This document shows positions 1-6,911 of a stretch of 45,428 bases of DNA, piece by piece. Position 1 is the first letter of the stretch, and every line of letters begins with the position of its first letter. The DNA comes from Streptomyces sp. MH60 (GTDB lineage Bacteria > Actinomycetota > Actinomycetes > Streptomycetales > Streptomycetaceae), in assembly GCF_002939385.1 (NCBI RefSeq), contig NZ_MULI01000061.1, forward strand, positions 1-45,428, written 5' to 3'. The position numbers and the translations under genes were made by a program. Below the pieces are notes generated by a model. That model was not told where the DNA came from. It was given only the letters and a program-made list of their open reading frames with translations, and made no database searches.

Positions 1-2
1 GG

Positions 3-1196
3 CCCGAGGCCCGGGCGACCGCCGAGCGCGCCGCCCGCGCCGCGGCCCGTGCCGCCCGCCGCACCCCGGTCCCCGTGCCCCTCGACGCGGCCCTCGGACT
101 CACCCTGGCCGCACCGCTGACCGCCCTCACCGACCTGCCCTCCTTCGACACCTCCGCGATGGACGGCTGGGCCCTCGCCGGACCGGGGCCCTGGGCGCTG
201 CGCGACGAGGGCGTCCTGGCCGGACACGCGGAGCCCGCGCCCCTCACCGACGGCGAGGCCGTCCGCATCGCCACCGGCGCACGCATCCCCCCGGACACCA
301 CCGCCGTACTGCGCACCGAGCACGGCCGTACCGACGAACGCGGACGCCTGCACCCCACCCGCGCGGTCGTCCACGGCCAGGACATCCGTCCGCGCGGTCA
401 GGAGTGCCGCAGCGGCGACCAGTTGCTGCCCGTCGGCACCCTCGCGACCCCGGCGGTCCTGGGCCTCGCGGCCGCCGCCGGATACGACACGCTCACCGCG
501 GTCCCCCGCCCCCGCGTCGACGTCCTGGTCCTCGGCGACGAACTGCTCACCCAGGGCCTCCCGCACGACGGCCTCATCCGGGACGCGCTCGGCCCGATGC
601 TGCCGCCCTGGCTGCGTGCGCTGGGCGCCGAGGTCCGCGCCGTGCGCCGGATCGGCGACGACGCCAAGGCACTGCACCGCGCCATCACGTCCTCCGACGC
701 CGACCTGATCGTCACGACCGGCGGCACCGCCGCGGGCCCCGTCGACCACGTCCACCCGACCCTGCGCCGGATCGGCGCCGAACTCCTCGTGGACGGCGTC
801 AGGGCACGCCCCGGCCACCCCATGCTGCTGGCCCGCCTCAAGGACGACCAGCACCTCGTCGGACTGCCCGGCAACCCCCTCGCCGCCGTCTCCGGACTGC
901 TCACCCTCGCCGAGCCGCTGCTGCGCACCCTCGCCGCCCGCCCGGCACCCGAGCCGTACACGCCGCCCCTGCGGGACGCGGTGCACGGGCACCCGCACGA
1001 CACCCGGCTCGTGCCCGTGGTGCTGCGCGACGAGGGTGCCGTGCCGTTGCGCTACAACGGTCCGGCGATGCTGCGTGGCATCGCGGCCGCCGACGCCCTG
1101 GCCGTCGTACCGCCGGGCGGTGCCCGGTCGGGGCAGGAGGCCGAGCTGCTCGACCTGCCCTGGGCGACCGGCGGGATCGGGGTGTGTTTCACGTGA
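3..1196 (+). CDS. moeA: Molybdopterin molybdenumtransferase MoeA-like protein, 5' partial
   Basis: The reading frame is open from base 3, so the true start lies left of the window; the GTG at 75 falls inside the expected N-terminal helix and is unlikely to be the start. MoeA inserts molybdate into adenylylated molybdopterin in the cytoplasm. Visible family motifs are DTSAMDGWA (the PFDNSAMDGYA-type motif), VRIATGARIP, a molybdopterin-binding fold around base 700, and GLPGNPLAAVSGL near the C-terminal domain. Odd points: the usual SGGVSVGD-type loop reads TTGGTAAGPVDH, and the PGKP-type loop reads PGHP. It may therefore be a divergent paralogue rather than the housekeeping enzyme. The stop TGA (1194-1196) overlaps the next gene's GTG and lies inside a parS site. 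Confidence 0.85.
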   Translation, partial: PEARATAERAARAAARAARRTPVPVPLDAALGLTLAAPLTALTDLPSFDTSAMDGWALAGPGPWALRDEGVLAGHAEPAPLTDGEAVRIATGARIPPDTTAVLRTEHGRTDERGRLHPTRAVVHGQDIRPRGQECRSGDQLLPVGTLATPAVLGLAAAAGYDTLTAVPRPRVDVLVLGDELLTQGLPHDGLIRDALGPMLPPWLRALGAEVRAVRRIGDDAKALHRAITSSDADLIVTTGGTAAGPVDHVHPTLRRIGAELLVDGVRARPGHPMLLARLKDDQHLVGLPGNPLAAVSGLLTLAEPLLRTLAARPAPEPYTPPLRDAVHGHPHDTRLVPVVLRDEGAVPLRYNGPAMLRGIAAADALAVVPPGGARSGQEAELLDLPWATGGIGVCFT

Positions 1197-1199
1197 AAC
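1186..1199. promoter_or_regulatory. parS centromere site (ParB binding)
   Basis: A perfect 14-bp palindrome, GTTTCACGTGAAAC, identical to the Streptomyces parS consensus bound by ParB. It spans the end of the moeA-like gene and the start of the potassium channel gene, so it encodes residues of both proteins. Confidence 0.9.
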
Positions 1200-2290
1200 T
1201 TCCGGGCCAGGACGCGATCGCGCGCCAGGCGGACGAGCACTTCGTGACCCACAAGGTGAAGCTCCCCAGGAAGCTGGTGGAGCACCCGTTCCGCCAGGTC
1301 GCCAAACGGCTGTCCATCGCCCTCGTGGTCCTCGTGGTGACGGCCTTCATCGTGTACGCGGACCACGACGGCTACACCGACAACTCCGACGGTTCCGTCG
1401 ACCTGCTCGACTCCTTCTACTACGCCACCGTCACCCTCTCCACCACCGGATACGGTGACATCACGCCCGTCAGCGACGCCGCCCGGCTGACCAACATCTT
1501 CGTCATCACGCCGCTGCGCGTGCTCTTCCTGATCATCCTGGTCGGCACCACGCTGGAAGCCCTCACCGAGCGCACTCGGGAGGAGTGGCGCCTGAACCGC
1601 TGGAGGTCCGCCTTGCGCGATCACACCGTCGTCGTCGGCTTCGGAACCAAGGGGCGGTCGGCGATCCAGACCGTCTGCGCGACCGGGCTGCGCAAGGACC
1701 AGGTGGTCGTGGTCGACCCCAGCGGCAAGGCCATCGAGGCCGCGACGGCCCACGGCTACGCGGGCGTGGTCGGTGACGCGACCCGCAGCGACGTGCTCAA
1801 CCGGGCCGAGGCGTACCGGGCGAAGCAGATCATCATCGCCACGCAGCGCGACGACACGGCCGTGCTGGTCACGCTGACGGCCCGGCAGCTCAACCGCGGC
1901 GCGAAGATCGTGGTCGCGGTCCGCGAGGAGGAGAACGCGCCGCTGCTGAAGCAGTCCGGCGCCGACGCCGTGATCACCAGCGCCAGCGCCGCCGGCCGGT
2001 TGCTCGGGCTCTCCGTGCTCAGCCCCGCCGCCGGCATGGTCATGGAGGACCTGATCAGCCAGGGCAGCGGACTCGACCTCATCGAACGGCCCGTCATAAA
2101 GGCCGAGGCGGGCAAGAAACTGCGGGAGGTGGACGACTTGGTGGTGAGCGTGATCCGCGGCCACCGGGTCCTGGGCTACGACGATCCGGCGGTCGGCGGG
2201 CTGGAGCTGACGGACCGCCTGATCACGATCGTACGGGCGACGCCGGGCACCCATGTGACGCCCGACGCCCGCCCGTTCCCCCGCGACTGA
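1193..2290 (+). CDS. RCK-domain potassium channel (TrkA-N family)
   Basis: A 365-residue protein. The layout is a short basic N-terminus, TM1 (about residues 38-57), a pore helix with the K+ selectivity filter TTGYGD (about residues 84-89), TM2, then a cytosolic Rossmann-type RCK domain starting HTVVVGFGTKGRS, followed by a TrkA-C-like tail. This is the MthK-like two-TM architecture, a ligand-gated K+ channel of the plasma membrane. The GTG start at 1193 is chosen because it follows a G-rich Shine-Dalgarno stretch and overlaps the moeA stop as GTGA, which suggests translational coupling. A longer frame upstream is antisense-quality sequence inside moeA. The gene ends 15 bp before a convergent ABC permease, with no clear hairpin between them. 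Confidence 0.9.
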   Translation: MKLPGQDAIARQADEHFVTHKVKLPRKLVEHPFRQVAKRLSIALVVLVVTAFIVYADHDGYTDNSDGSVDLLDSFYYATVTLSTTGYGDITPVSDAARLTNIFVITPLRVLFLIILVGTTLEALTERTREEWRLNRWRSALRDHTVVVGFGTKGRSAIQTVCATGLRKDQVVVVDPSGKAIEAATAHGYAGVVGDATRSDVLNRAEAYRAKQIIIATQRDDTAVLVTLTARQLNRGAKIVVAVREEENAPLLKQSGADAVITSASAAGRLLGLSVLSPAAGMVMEDLISQGSGLDLIERPVIKAEAGKKLREVDDLVVSVIRGHRVLGYDDPAVGGLELTDRLITIVRATPGTHVTPDARPFPRD

Positions 2291-2305
2291 GCCGCCGCTC
2301 CCCTG

Positions 2306-3154
2306 CTACTTGCGGTTGTAGAGCCGCATCGTGACCGGGCCGAAGACCGCCAGGAACAGGCCCGCCCAGCCCAGCGTCCAGGCGATCTCGACGCCGGGCC
2401 AGCCGCCCGCCATCAGGCCGCGCACCGCGGACGCCAGGTGGGTGATCGGGCTGTTGTTGACGAAGGCCTGGAGCCAGCCCGGCATGGTCTTCGGGTCGAC
2501 GAAGACGTTGGACAGGAAGGTGAGCGGGAAGATCACCATCATGCTGACGCTCATCACCGACTTCTCGGTGCGCAGCATCAGCCCGAACATCGTCCAGATC
2601 CACGAGAAGGCGAACGAGAAGAGCAGCAGCAGCGCGATCCCGGCGACCACGCCGACGAACCCGCCGTCGGGCCGGTAGCCGAGCAGCAGCCCGACGGAGA
2701 GCATGACGACGGACGCGATGGTGTAGCGCAGCGCGTCGCCGAGGAGATAACCGACCATCGCCGAGGGCCGCCAGATCGGCAGCGAGCGGATGCGGTCGAA
2801 GACGCCCTTCTCGATGTCGACGTTCACCGAGACCCCGGTGTACATGGTGATCATCACGACCGACATCACGAGGATGCCCGGCAGCACGAACTGGATGTAG
2901 TCACCGGGCGAACCCGCCAGCGCACCGCCGAAGAGGTACGTGAACATCAGCAGGTTCATGATCGGGAAGGCGGTGACGTCGAAGAGCTGCTCCGGCACGT
3001 GCTTGATCTTGAGGATCGCGCGCCAGCCGAAGGTCAGGGACGTGGACAGGGCGCCGGGCCGCGGCGGCCGCTCCCTGGTCACCAGCAGGGCCGCCAGCGA
3101 CTCGGTGCTGACCGGGGAGAGTTCCTTGTCCGGGGTGCTCGTGGCCGTGCTCAT
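2306..3154 (-). CDS. ABC-2 type exporter permease, DrrB-like
   Basis: A 282-residue membrane protein with a roughly 50-residue cytosolic N-terminus and about six hydrophobic segments (for example around IASVVMLSVGLLLG and VVAGIALLLLFSFAFSW). This pattern is typical of the ABC-2/DrrB daunorubicin-resistance permease family, including the conserved region after the fourth segment (FLSNVFVDPKTMPGWLQ). It forms the membrane part of an exporter with the adjacent ATPase. Its ATG overlaps the ATPase stop as ATGA (3151-3154), with GAGGTGA as ribosome site, so the two are translationally coupled. The substrate cannot be told from sequence. Confidence 0.88.
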   Translation of the reverse strand: MSTATSTPDKELSPVSTESLAALLVTRERPPRPGALSTSLTFGWRAILKIKHVPEQLFDVTAFPIMNLLMFTYLFGGALAGSPGDYIQFVLPGILVMSVVMITMYTGVSVNVDIEKGVFDRIRSLPIWRPSAMVGYLLGDALRYTIASVVMLSVGLLLGYRPDGGFVGVVAGIALLLLFSFAFSWIWTMFGLMLRTEKSVMSVSMMVIFPLTFLSNVFVDPKTMPGWLQAFVNNSPITHLASAVRGLMAGGWPGVEIAWTLGWAGLFLAVFGPVTMRLYNRK

Positions 3155-4179
3155 GCCGTCACCTCGTCCTTCGTGTCGGTGTCGGTGCCGGAGTCGCCGT
3201 CGCTGCTCTGGCCGGTGTCGTGCCCGGTCAGCGCCAGGAAGACCTCGTCGAGGCTGGGCTGTCCCAGGGAGAAGCCGTCGACGGTGATGCCGGCCCGGGC
3301 CAGCTCACCGAGCGCCTTGGCGGCCTGGTCGGCGGCGGTGTCTCCGGCCGTCACCCCGAGGCGCGCGGTGAGCGCCACCGGGTCGGGCTCCAGCTGCACC
3401 TCGGCCACCAGCAGGTTCCGCAACAGGCGCTCGGCCTCGGGCCGCTCCTCCGCGTCCCGCAGCCGCAGATGGACGGAGCCGGCGCCGACGGAGGACTTCA
3501 GCTCGCCCTTGGTGCCCTCGGCGATCACCCGCCCCTTGTCGATGACGGCGATCCGGGACGCCAGCTGGTCGGCCTCGTCCAGGTACTGCGTGGTCAGCAG
3601 CACGGTCGTGCCCTGGGCGACGACCGCGCGGACGATGTCCCACACCTGGTTGCGGCTGCGCGGATCGAGACCGGTGGTGGGCTCGTCCAGGAAGAGCAGG
3701 TCGGGGGTGTTGAGGATGGAGGCGGCGATGTCGATGCGCCGCCGCATGCCGCCGGAGTACTGCTTGACCTGCTTCGCCGCGGCGTCCGTCAGGCCGAAGG
3801 CCGCCAGCAACTGCTCGCCGCGCTCCCGGGCGGCTGTCTTGCTGTGCCCGAGCAGCCGGCCCAGCAGCACCAGGTTCTCGGTGCCGGTGAGGTCCTCGTC
3901 CACGGACGCGTACTGCCCGGTGAGGCTCACCCGGCCGCGTACCTCGTCCGCCTCGCGCACCACGTCGTGACCGAAGACGCGGGCCTGGCCGCCGTCCGGC
4001 CGCAGCAGGGTGGCGAGCATCTTCACCGTGGTGGTCTTGCCGGCGCCGTTCGGGCCGAGGACGCCGTAGACCGTGCCGGCCGGCACCGCGAGGTCCACCC
4101 CGTCCACGGCCCGGGTCTCACCGAACGTCTTCACCAGTCCCGCGGTCTCGATGGCGAGTCCGGACGTGTGCGTGCTCAT
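3151..4179 (-). CDS. ABC exporter ATP-binding protein, DrrA-like
   Basis: A 342-residue ATPase. Walker A is GPNGAGKTTT (about residues 42-51), the signature motif is YSGGMRRR, Walker B is LLFLDEPTTGLDP, and an H-loop region and a C-terminal DrrA extension ending in a Ser/Asp/Thr-rich tail follow. It energises export by the permease encoded downstream. DrrAB-type pairs export hydrophobic drugs or lipids, but no biosynthetic genes are nearby, so a general detoxification or self-resistance role is only an inference. Two tandem 15-bp repeats lie just upstream of the start. Confidence 0.9.
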   Translation of the reverse strand: MSTHTSGLAIETAGLVKTFGETRAVDGVDLAVPAGTVYGVLGPNGAGKTTTVKMLATLLRPDGGQARVFGHDVVREADEVRGRVSLTGQYASVDEDLTGTENLVLLGRLLGHSKTAARERGEQLLAAFGLTDAAAKQVKQYSGGMRRRIDIAASILNTPDLLFLDEPTTGLDPRSRNQVWDIVRAVVAQGTTVLLTTQYLDEADQLASRIAVIDKGRVIAEGTKGELKSSVGAGSVHLRLRDAEERPEAERLLRNLLVAEVQLEPDPVALTARLGVTAGDTAADQAAKALGELARAGITVDGFSLGQPSLDEVFLALTGHDTGQSSDGDSGTDTDTKDEVTA

Positions 4180-4194
4180 GCTGAGGGTCCTTCC

Positions 4195-4224
4195 GCGTTC
4201 TTGGCGTACGCGTTCTTGGGCTAC
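4195..4224. repeat. Two tandem 15-bp repeats upstream of the DrrAB-like operon
   Basis: Two nearly identical 15-mers lie back to back (4195-4209 and 4210-4224), each beginning GCGTTCTTGG. They sit 16-45 bp before the ATPase start, in the only regulatory space of the exporter operon. A repressor site is possible. No regulator gene is adjacent. Confidence 0.5.
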
Positions 4225-4321
4225 GCATGGGAAGACCTTTACCGTCGCGCAAACTCATCGGCGACGCACGGGGATTTTCCGGCGGGGAAGGACGGGGGGA
4301 CACAGGAGTAGCGTCGGCCCC

Positions 4322-5302
4322 ATGCATGCGATCACGATTCCCGAACCCGGAGGCCCCGAGGCGCTGGTGTGGGCCGAGGTCCCCGACCCGCAGCCCGGCG
4401 AGGGCGAGGTCCTGGTCGAGGTGGCGGCCAGCGCCGTCAACCGCGCCGACATCATGCAGCGCCAGGGCTTCTACGACCCCCCGCCCGGCGCCTCCCCCTA
4501 CCCGGGCCTGGAGTGCTCCGGACGCGTGGCCGCGCTCGGCCCCGGCGTGTCCGGCTGGGCCGTCGGCGACGAGGTGTGCGCGCTGCTCGCGGGCGGCGGC
4601 TACGCCGAGAAGGTCGTCGTCCCGGCCGGACAGCTGCTGCCGGTGCCGCAGGGTGTCGACGTGAAGGGGGCGGCGGCGCTGCCCGAGGTGGTCTGCACCG
4701 TCTGGTCGAACGTCTTCATGGTCGCCCACCTGCGCCCCGGCGAGACCCTGCTCGTGCACGGCGGCTCCAGCGGCATCGGCACCATGGCGATCCAGCTCGC
4801 CAAGGCCGTCGGCGCGAAGGTCGCGGTGACGGCGGGCAGCAAGGAGAAGCTGGAGCGCTGCGCCGAGCTGGGCGCGGACGTCCTGATCAACTACCGGGAG
4901 CAGGACTTCGTCGCCGAGGTGAAGGAGGCCACGGGCGGCGCGGGCGCCGACGTCATCCTCGACAACATGGGCGCGAAGTACCTGGACCGCAACGTCCAGG
5001 CCCTCGCCGTGAACGGCCGGCTCGCGATCATCGGCATGCAGGGCGGCCGGAAGGGCGAGCTGAACATCGGCACGCTCCTCGCCAAGCGCGCCGCCGTCAG
5101 CGCCACCTCGCTGCGGGCGCGGCCCCTGGAGGAGAAGGCGGCGATCGTGGCGGCCGTGCGGGAGCACGTCTGGCCGCTGTTCGGCGGGGGACACGTCCGT
5201 CCGGTCGTCGACCGCGAGATGCCGATGAGCGAGGCCGCCGAGGGCCACCGGGTGGTGGAGGAGAGCGGCCACATCGGCAAGGTGCTGCTGGTCGCCCCGT
5301 AG
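4322..5302 (+). CDS. NAD(P)H:quinone oxidoreductase (zeta-crystallin/MDR family)
   Basis: A 326-residue soluble medium-chain dehydrogenase/reductase. It has the N-terminal GroES-like domain (VEVAASAVNRADIMQRQGFY, PGLECSGRV), then a Rossmann domain with the NADPH-binding loop VHGGSSGIGTMAIQLAKA. No catalytic zinc ligands are visible, consistent with the quinone oxidoreductase branch (PIG3/QOR-like) that reduces quinones or other enones. ATG 4322 is chosen because the protein matches the family from this Met onward. A TAGCGT -10-like box lies 7 bp before the ATG, so a leaderless mRNA is possible; an AGGAG lies 13 nt upstream. It is divergent from the ABC operon. Confidence 0.88.
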   Translation: MHAITIPEPGGPEALVWAEVPDPQPGEGEVLVEVAASAVNRADIMQRQGFYDPPPGASPYPGLECSGRVAALGPGVSGWAVGDEVCALLAGGGYAEKVVVPAGQLLPVPQGVDVKGAAALPEVVCTVWSNVFMVAHLRPGETLLVHGGSSGIGTMAIQLAKAVGAKVAVTAGSKEKLERCAELGADVLINYREQDFVAEVKEATGGAGADVILDNMGAKYLDRNVQALAVNGRLAIIGMQGGRKGELNIGTLLAKRAAVSATSLRARPLEEKAAIVAAVREHVWPLFGGGHVRPVVDREMPMSEAAEGHRVVEESGHIGKVLLVAP

Positions 5303-5338
5303 ACGGCGCGACGACCGGCGCACGACCGGCGCACGGCC

Positions 5339-6046
5339 CTACGCCCGGCGCAGGCGCAGTCCCGCGAGGCCCAGGGCGAGGCCGAGGCCGATGAGTACCA
5401 GGCCGCTGCCGAGGGGGAGGACCCGCAGGAGGGGTTCGGCGGCGGCCCGGGTGGGCGTGCGGCTCTGTGACGGGGATCGGGGTGGGGCGGTCGAGGGCAC
5501 CGCGGCGCCCTCGGTCCGGGTGGGCGGCAGGGCGGCGGCCGGGTCCTCGGGGACGCCGTCGTCGCCGTCGTCGTCGTCCCGGTACCGGCCGGGGTGCTCG
5601 TTCCTGCGGTCGTGCTCCGGCTCCCGCTCCTCGGCGTGACCGGGCCGCTGCCTGCCCGCACCCGGCGGGTTCCCGCCCCGGGAGGGCTCGGGGTCGGCCG
5701 TGGTGCCGGACGCCGACGGCGAGGGGGAGGAGGGCGTAGGTGTGGGCGTGGGCGAACCGCTGTCCGCGGGGCCGGATTCGACCGGGGGCCGGGCGTTGGG
5801 GCGGTCCGGGCGGTCGCCGTCGTCGGGGCGCCGGGGGCGTTCGTGGCCGCCCCGCCCGTCATGGGTGCCGGAGCCGTCCGGGACGGTGGGCGTCCCCGGC
5901 GCGGAGGGCCCCGGTGACGGCGCCGCCACCGCCGCCGACCGGACGGCGGCGTGGGCCGGCTGCGCCCCGTACGGCGCCACCCACGCACCGGCCCCCAGGA
6001 CTCCCACCAGTCCCGTCATCCGCAGGGCGCGCAGCCATGGAGTCAC
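5339..6046 (-). CDS. Secreted Pro/Asp-rich protein with C-terminal membrane anchor
   Basis: About 235 residues. An N-terminal signal peptide (basic WLRALR, hydrophobic GLVGVLGAGAWVA, cleavage after AHA) is followed by some 150 residues of low-complexity Pro, Ser, Thr, Asp, Arg and Gly, then a C-terminal hydrophobic helix starting LPLGSGLVLIGLGLA and ending RLRRA. The tail mimics a sortase sorting signal (motif, hydrophobic stretch, basic end) but lacks a true LPxTG or LAxTG. GTG 6046 is chosen because GGGAGGGGG lies 8 nt upstream and the signal peptide starts there. It is probably a cell-surface tether of unknown function. I recognise no catalytic domain. Confidence 0.65.
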   Translation of the reverse strand: MTPWLRALRMTGLVGVLGAGAWVAPYGAQPAHAAVRSAAVAAPSPGPSAPGTPTVPDGSGTHDGRGGHERPRRPDDGDRPDRPNARPPVESGPADSGSPTPTPTPSSPSPSASGTTADPEPSRGGNPPGAGRQRPGHAEEREPEHDRRNEHPGRYRDDDDGDDGVPEDPAAALPPTRTEGAAVPSTAPPRSPSQSRTPTRAAAEPLLRVLPLGSGLVLIGLGLALGLAGLRLRRA

Positions 6047-6218
6047 GTCCGTGACCCCCTCCCGGTGATGTGCGGTCGTGGAAAGCGTCGTGGAAATCGA
6101 CGGATCAAGCCTCACATTCGTCGGTGACACCGGCATTCCGGGCGCCGCCGAACGCGCCGGGACGGTTTCCGCGGGGGCACCGCCCGTCCGGGGTCCGGGG
6201 GTGCGAGACAATGGCGGT

Positions 6219-6761
6219 ATGGAGATGCCGAGGAACGACAGGTCGCCGGAGAACCCTCAGATCCTGGTCGTCGGCCAGGACGGAATGGCGCTCAGCGGCG
6301 GCGGGGACGACGACTCCCGCGAGATTCCGGTGACCGAGCAGGTGGAGCAGCCCGCCAAGGTCATGCGGATCGGCAGCATGATCAAGCAGCTGCTCGAAGA
6401 GGTGCGGGTCGCGCCCCTGGACGAGGCGAGCCGGGTCCGGCTCAAGGAGATCCACGCCAGCTCGGTGAAGGAGCTGGAGGACGGTCTGGCCCCGGAGCTG
6501 GTGGAGGAGCTGGAGCGGCTCTCGCTGCCCTTCACGGACGACGGCACCCCGACCGACGCCGAACTGCGGATCGCACAGGCACAGCTGGTCGGCTGGCTGG
6601 AGGGCCTCTTCCACGGCATCCAGACCACGCTGTTCGCCCAGCAGATGGCCGCGCGGGCCCAGCTGGAGCAGATGCGCCGCGCGTTGCCGCCGGGCACCGT
6701 CCCGGAGGGCGGCGAGGAGAGCCCGCACCCGGGCGGCCGTTCCGGCGGCCCCTACCTGTAG
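6219..6761 (+). CDS. bpa: Bacterial proteasome activator Bpa (PafE)
   Basis: A 180-residue protein of the Bpa/PafE (DUF2587) family, an ATP-independent dodecameric ring that opens the 20S proteasome gate and feeds it unfolded proteins. It has an N-terminal ILVVGQDGMA segment, then a helical core (about residues 40-155: MRIGSMIKQLLEEVRVAPLD, DEASRVRLKEIHASS, WLEGLFHGIQTTLFAQQM), then a disordered tail. Family members dock through a C-terminal GQYL motif; here the last residues read GGPYL, a Pro for Gln change. ATG 6219 is chosen by family length (Mycobacterium protein 174 residues). There is no good ribosome site, and a GACAAT box 6 bp upstream suggests leaderless translation. A strong hairpin separates it from the convergent kinase gene. 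Confidence 0.92.
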   Translation: MEMPRNDRSPENPQILVVGQDGMALSGGGDDDSREIPVTEQVEQPAKVMRIGSMIKQLLEEVRVAPLDEASRVRLKEIHASSVKELEDGLAPELVEELERLSLPFTDDGTPTDAELRIAQAQLVGWLEGLFHGIQTTLFAQQMAARAQLEQMRRALPPGTVPEGGEESPHPGGRSGGPYL

Positions 6762-6833
6762 GCACGCCTCCCTACAGGCGCGCCTCCCCGCAGGCACGAC
6801 TCCCGGCAGGGACGCTTCCACCGACCGACAACG

Positions 6834-6868
6834 CGAAGGGCCCGGCAGCACCGCTGCCGGGCCCTTCG
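6834..6868. terminator. Bidirectional hairpin terminator between bpa and a kinase gene
   Basis: A perfect 15-bp inverted repeat (arms 6834-6848 and 6854-6868, core GGGCCCGGCAG) with a 5-nt loop, between convergent stop codons at 6761 and 6912. Confidence 0.8.
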
Positions 6869-6911
6869 ACGTCAGGCGTCCGTCACGTCGCCCGTCACCG
6901 TCGTCACGTGC

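Noticed and set aside
75..77. GTG 75 as the real moeA start
   Set aside because: The frame is open upstream with helix-like Ala/Arg content expected of the MoeA N-terminus, and there is no ribosome site.
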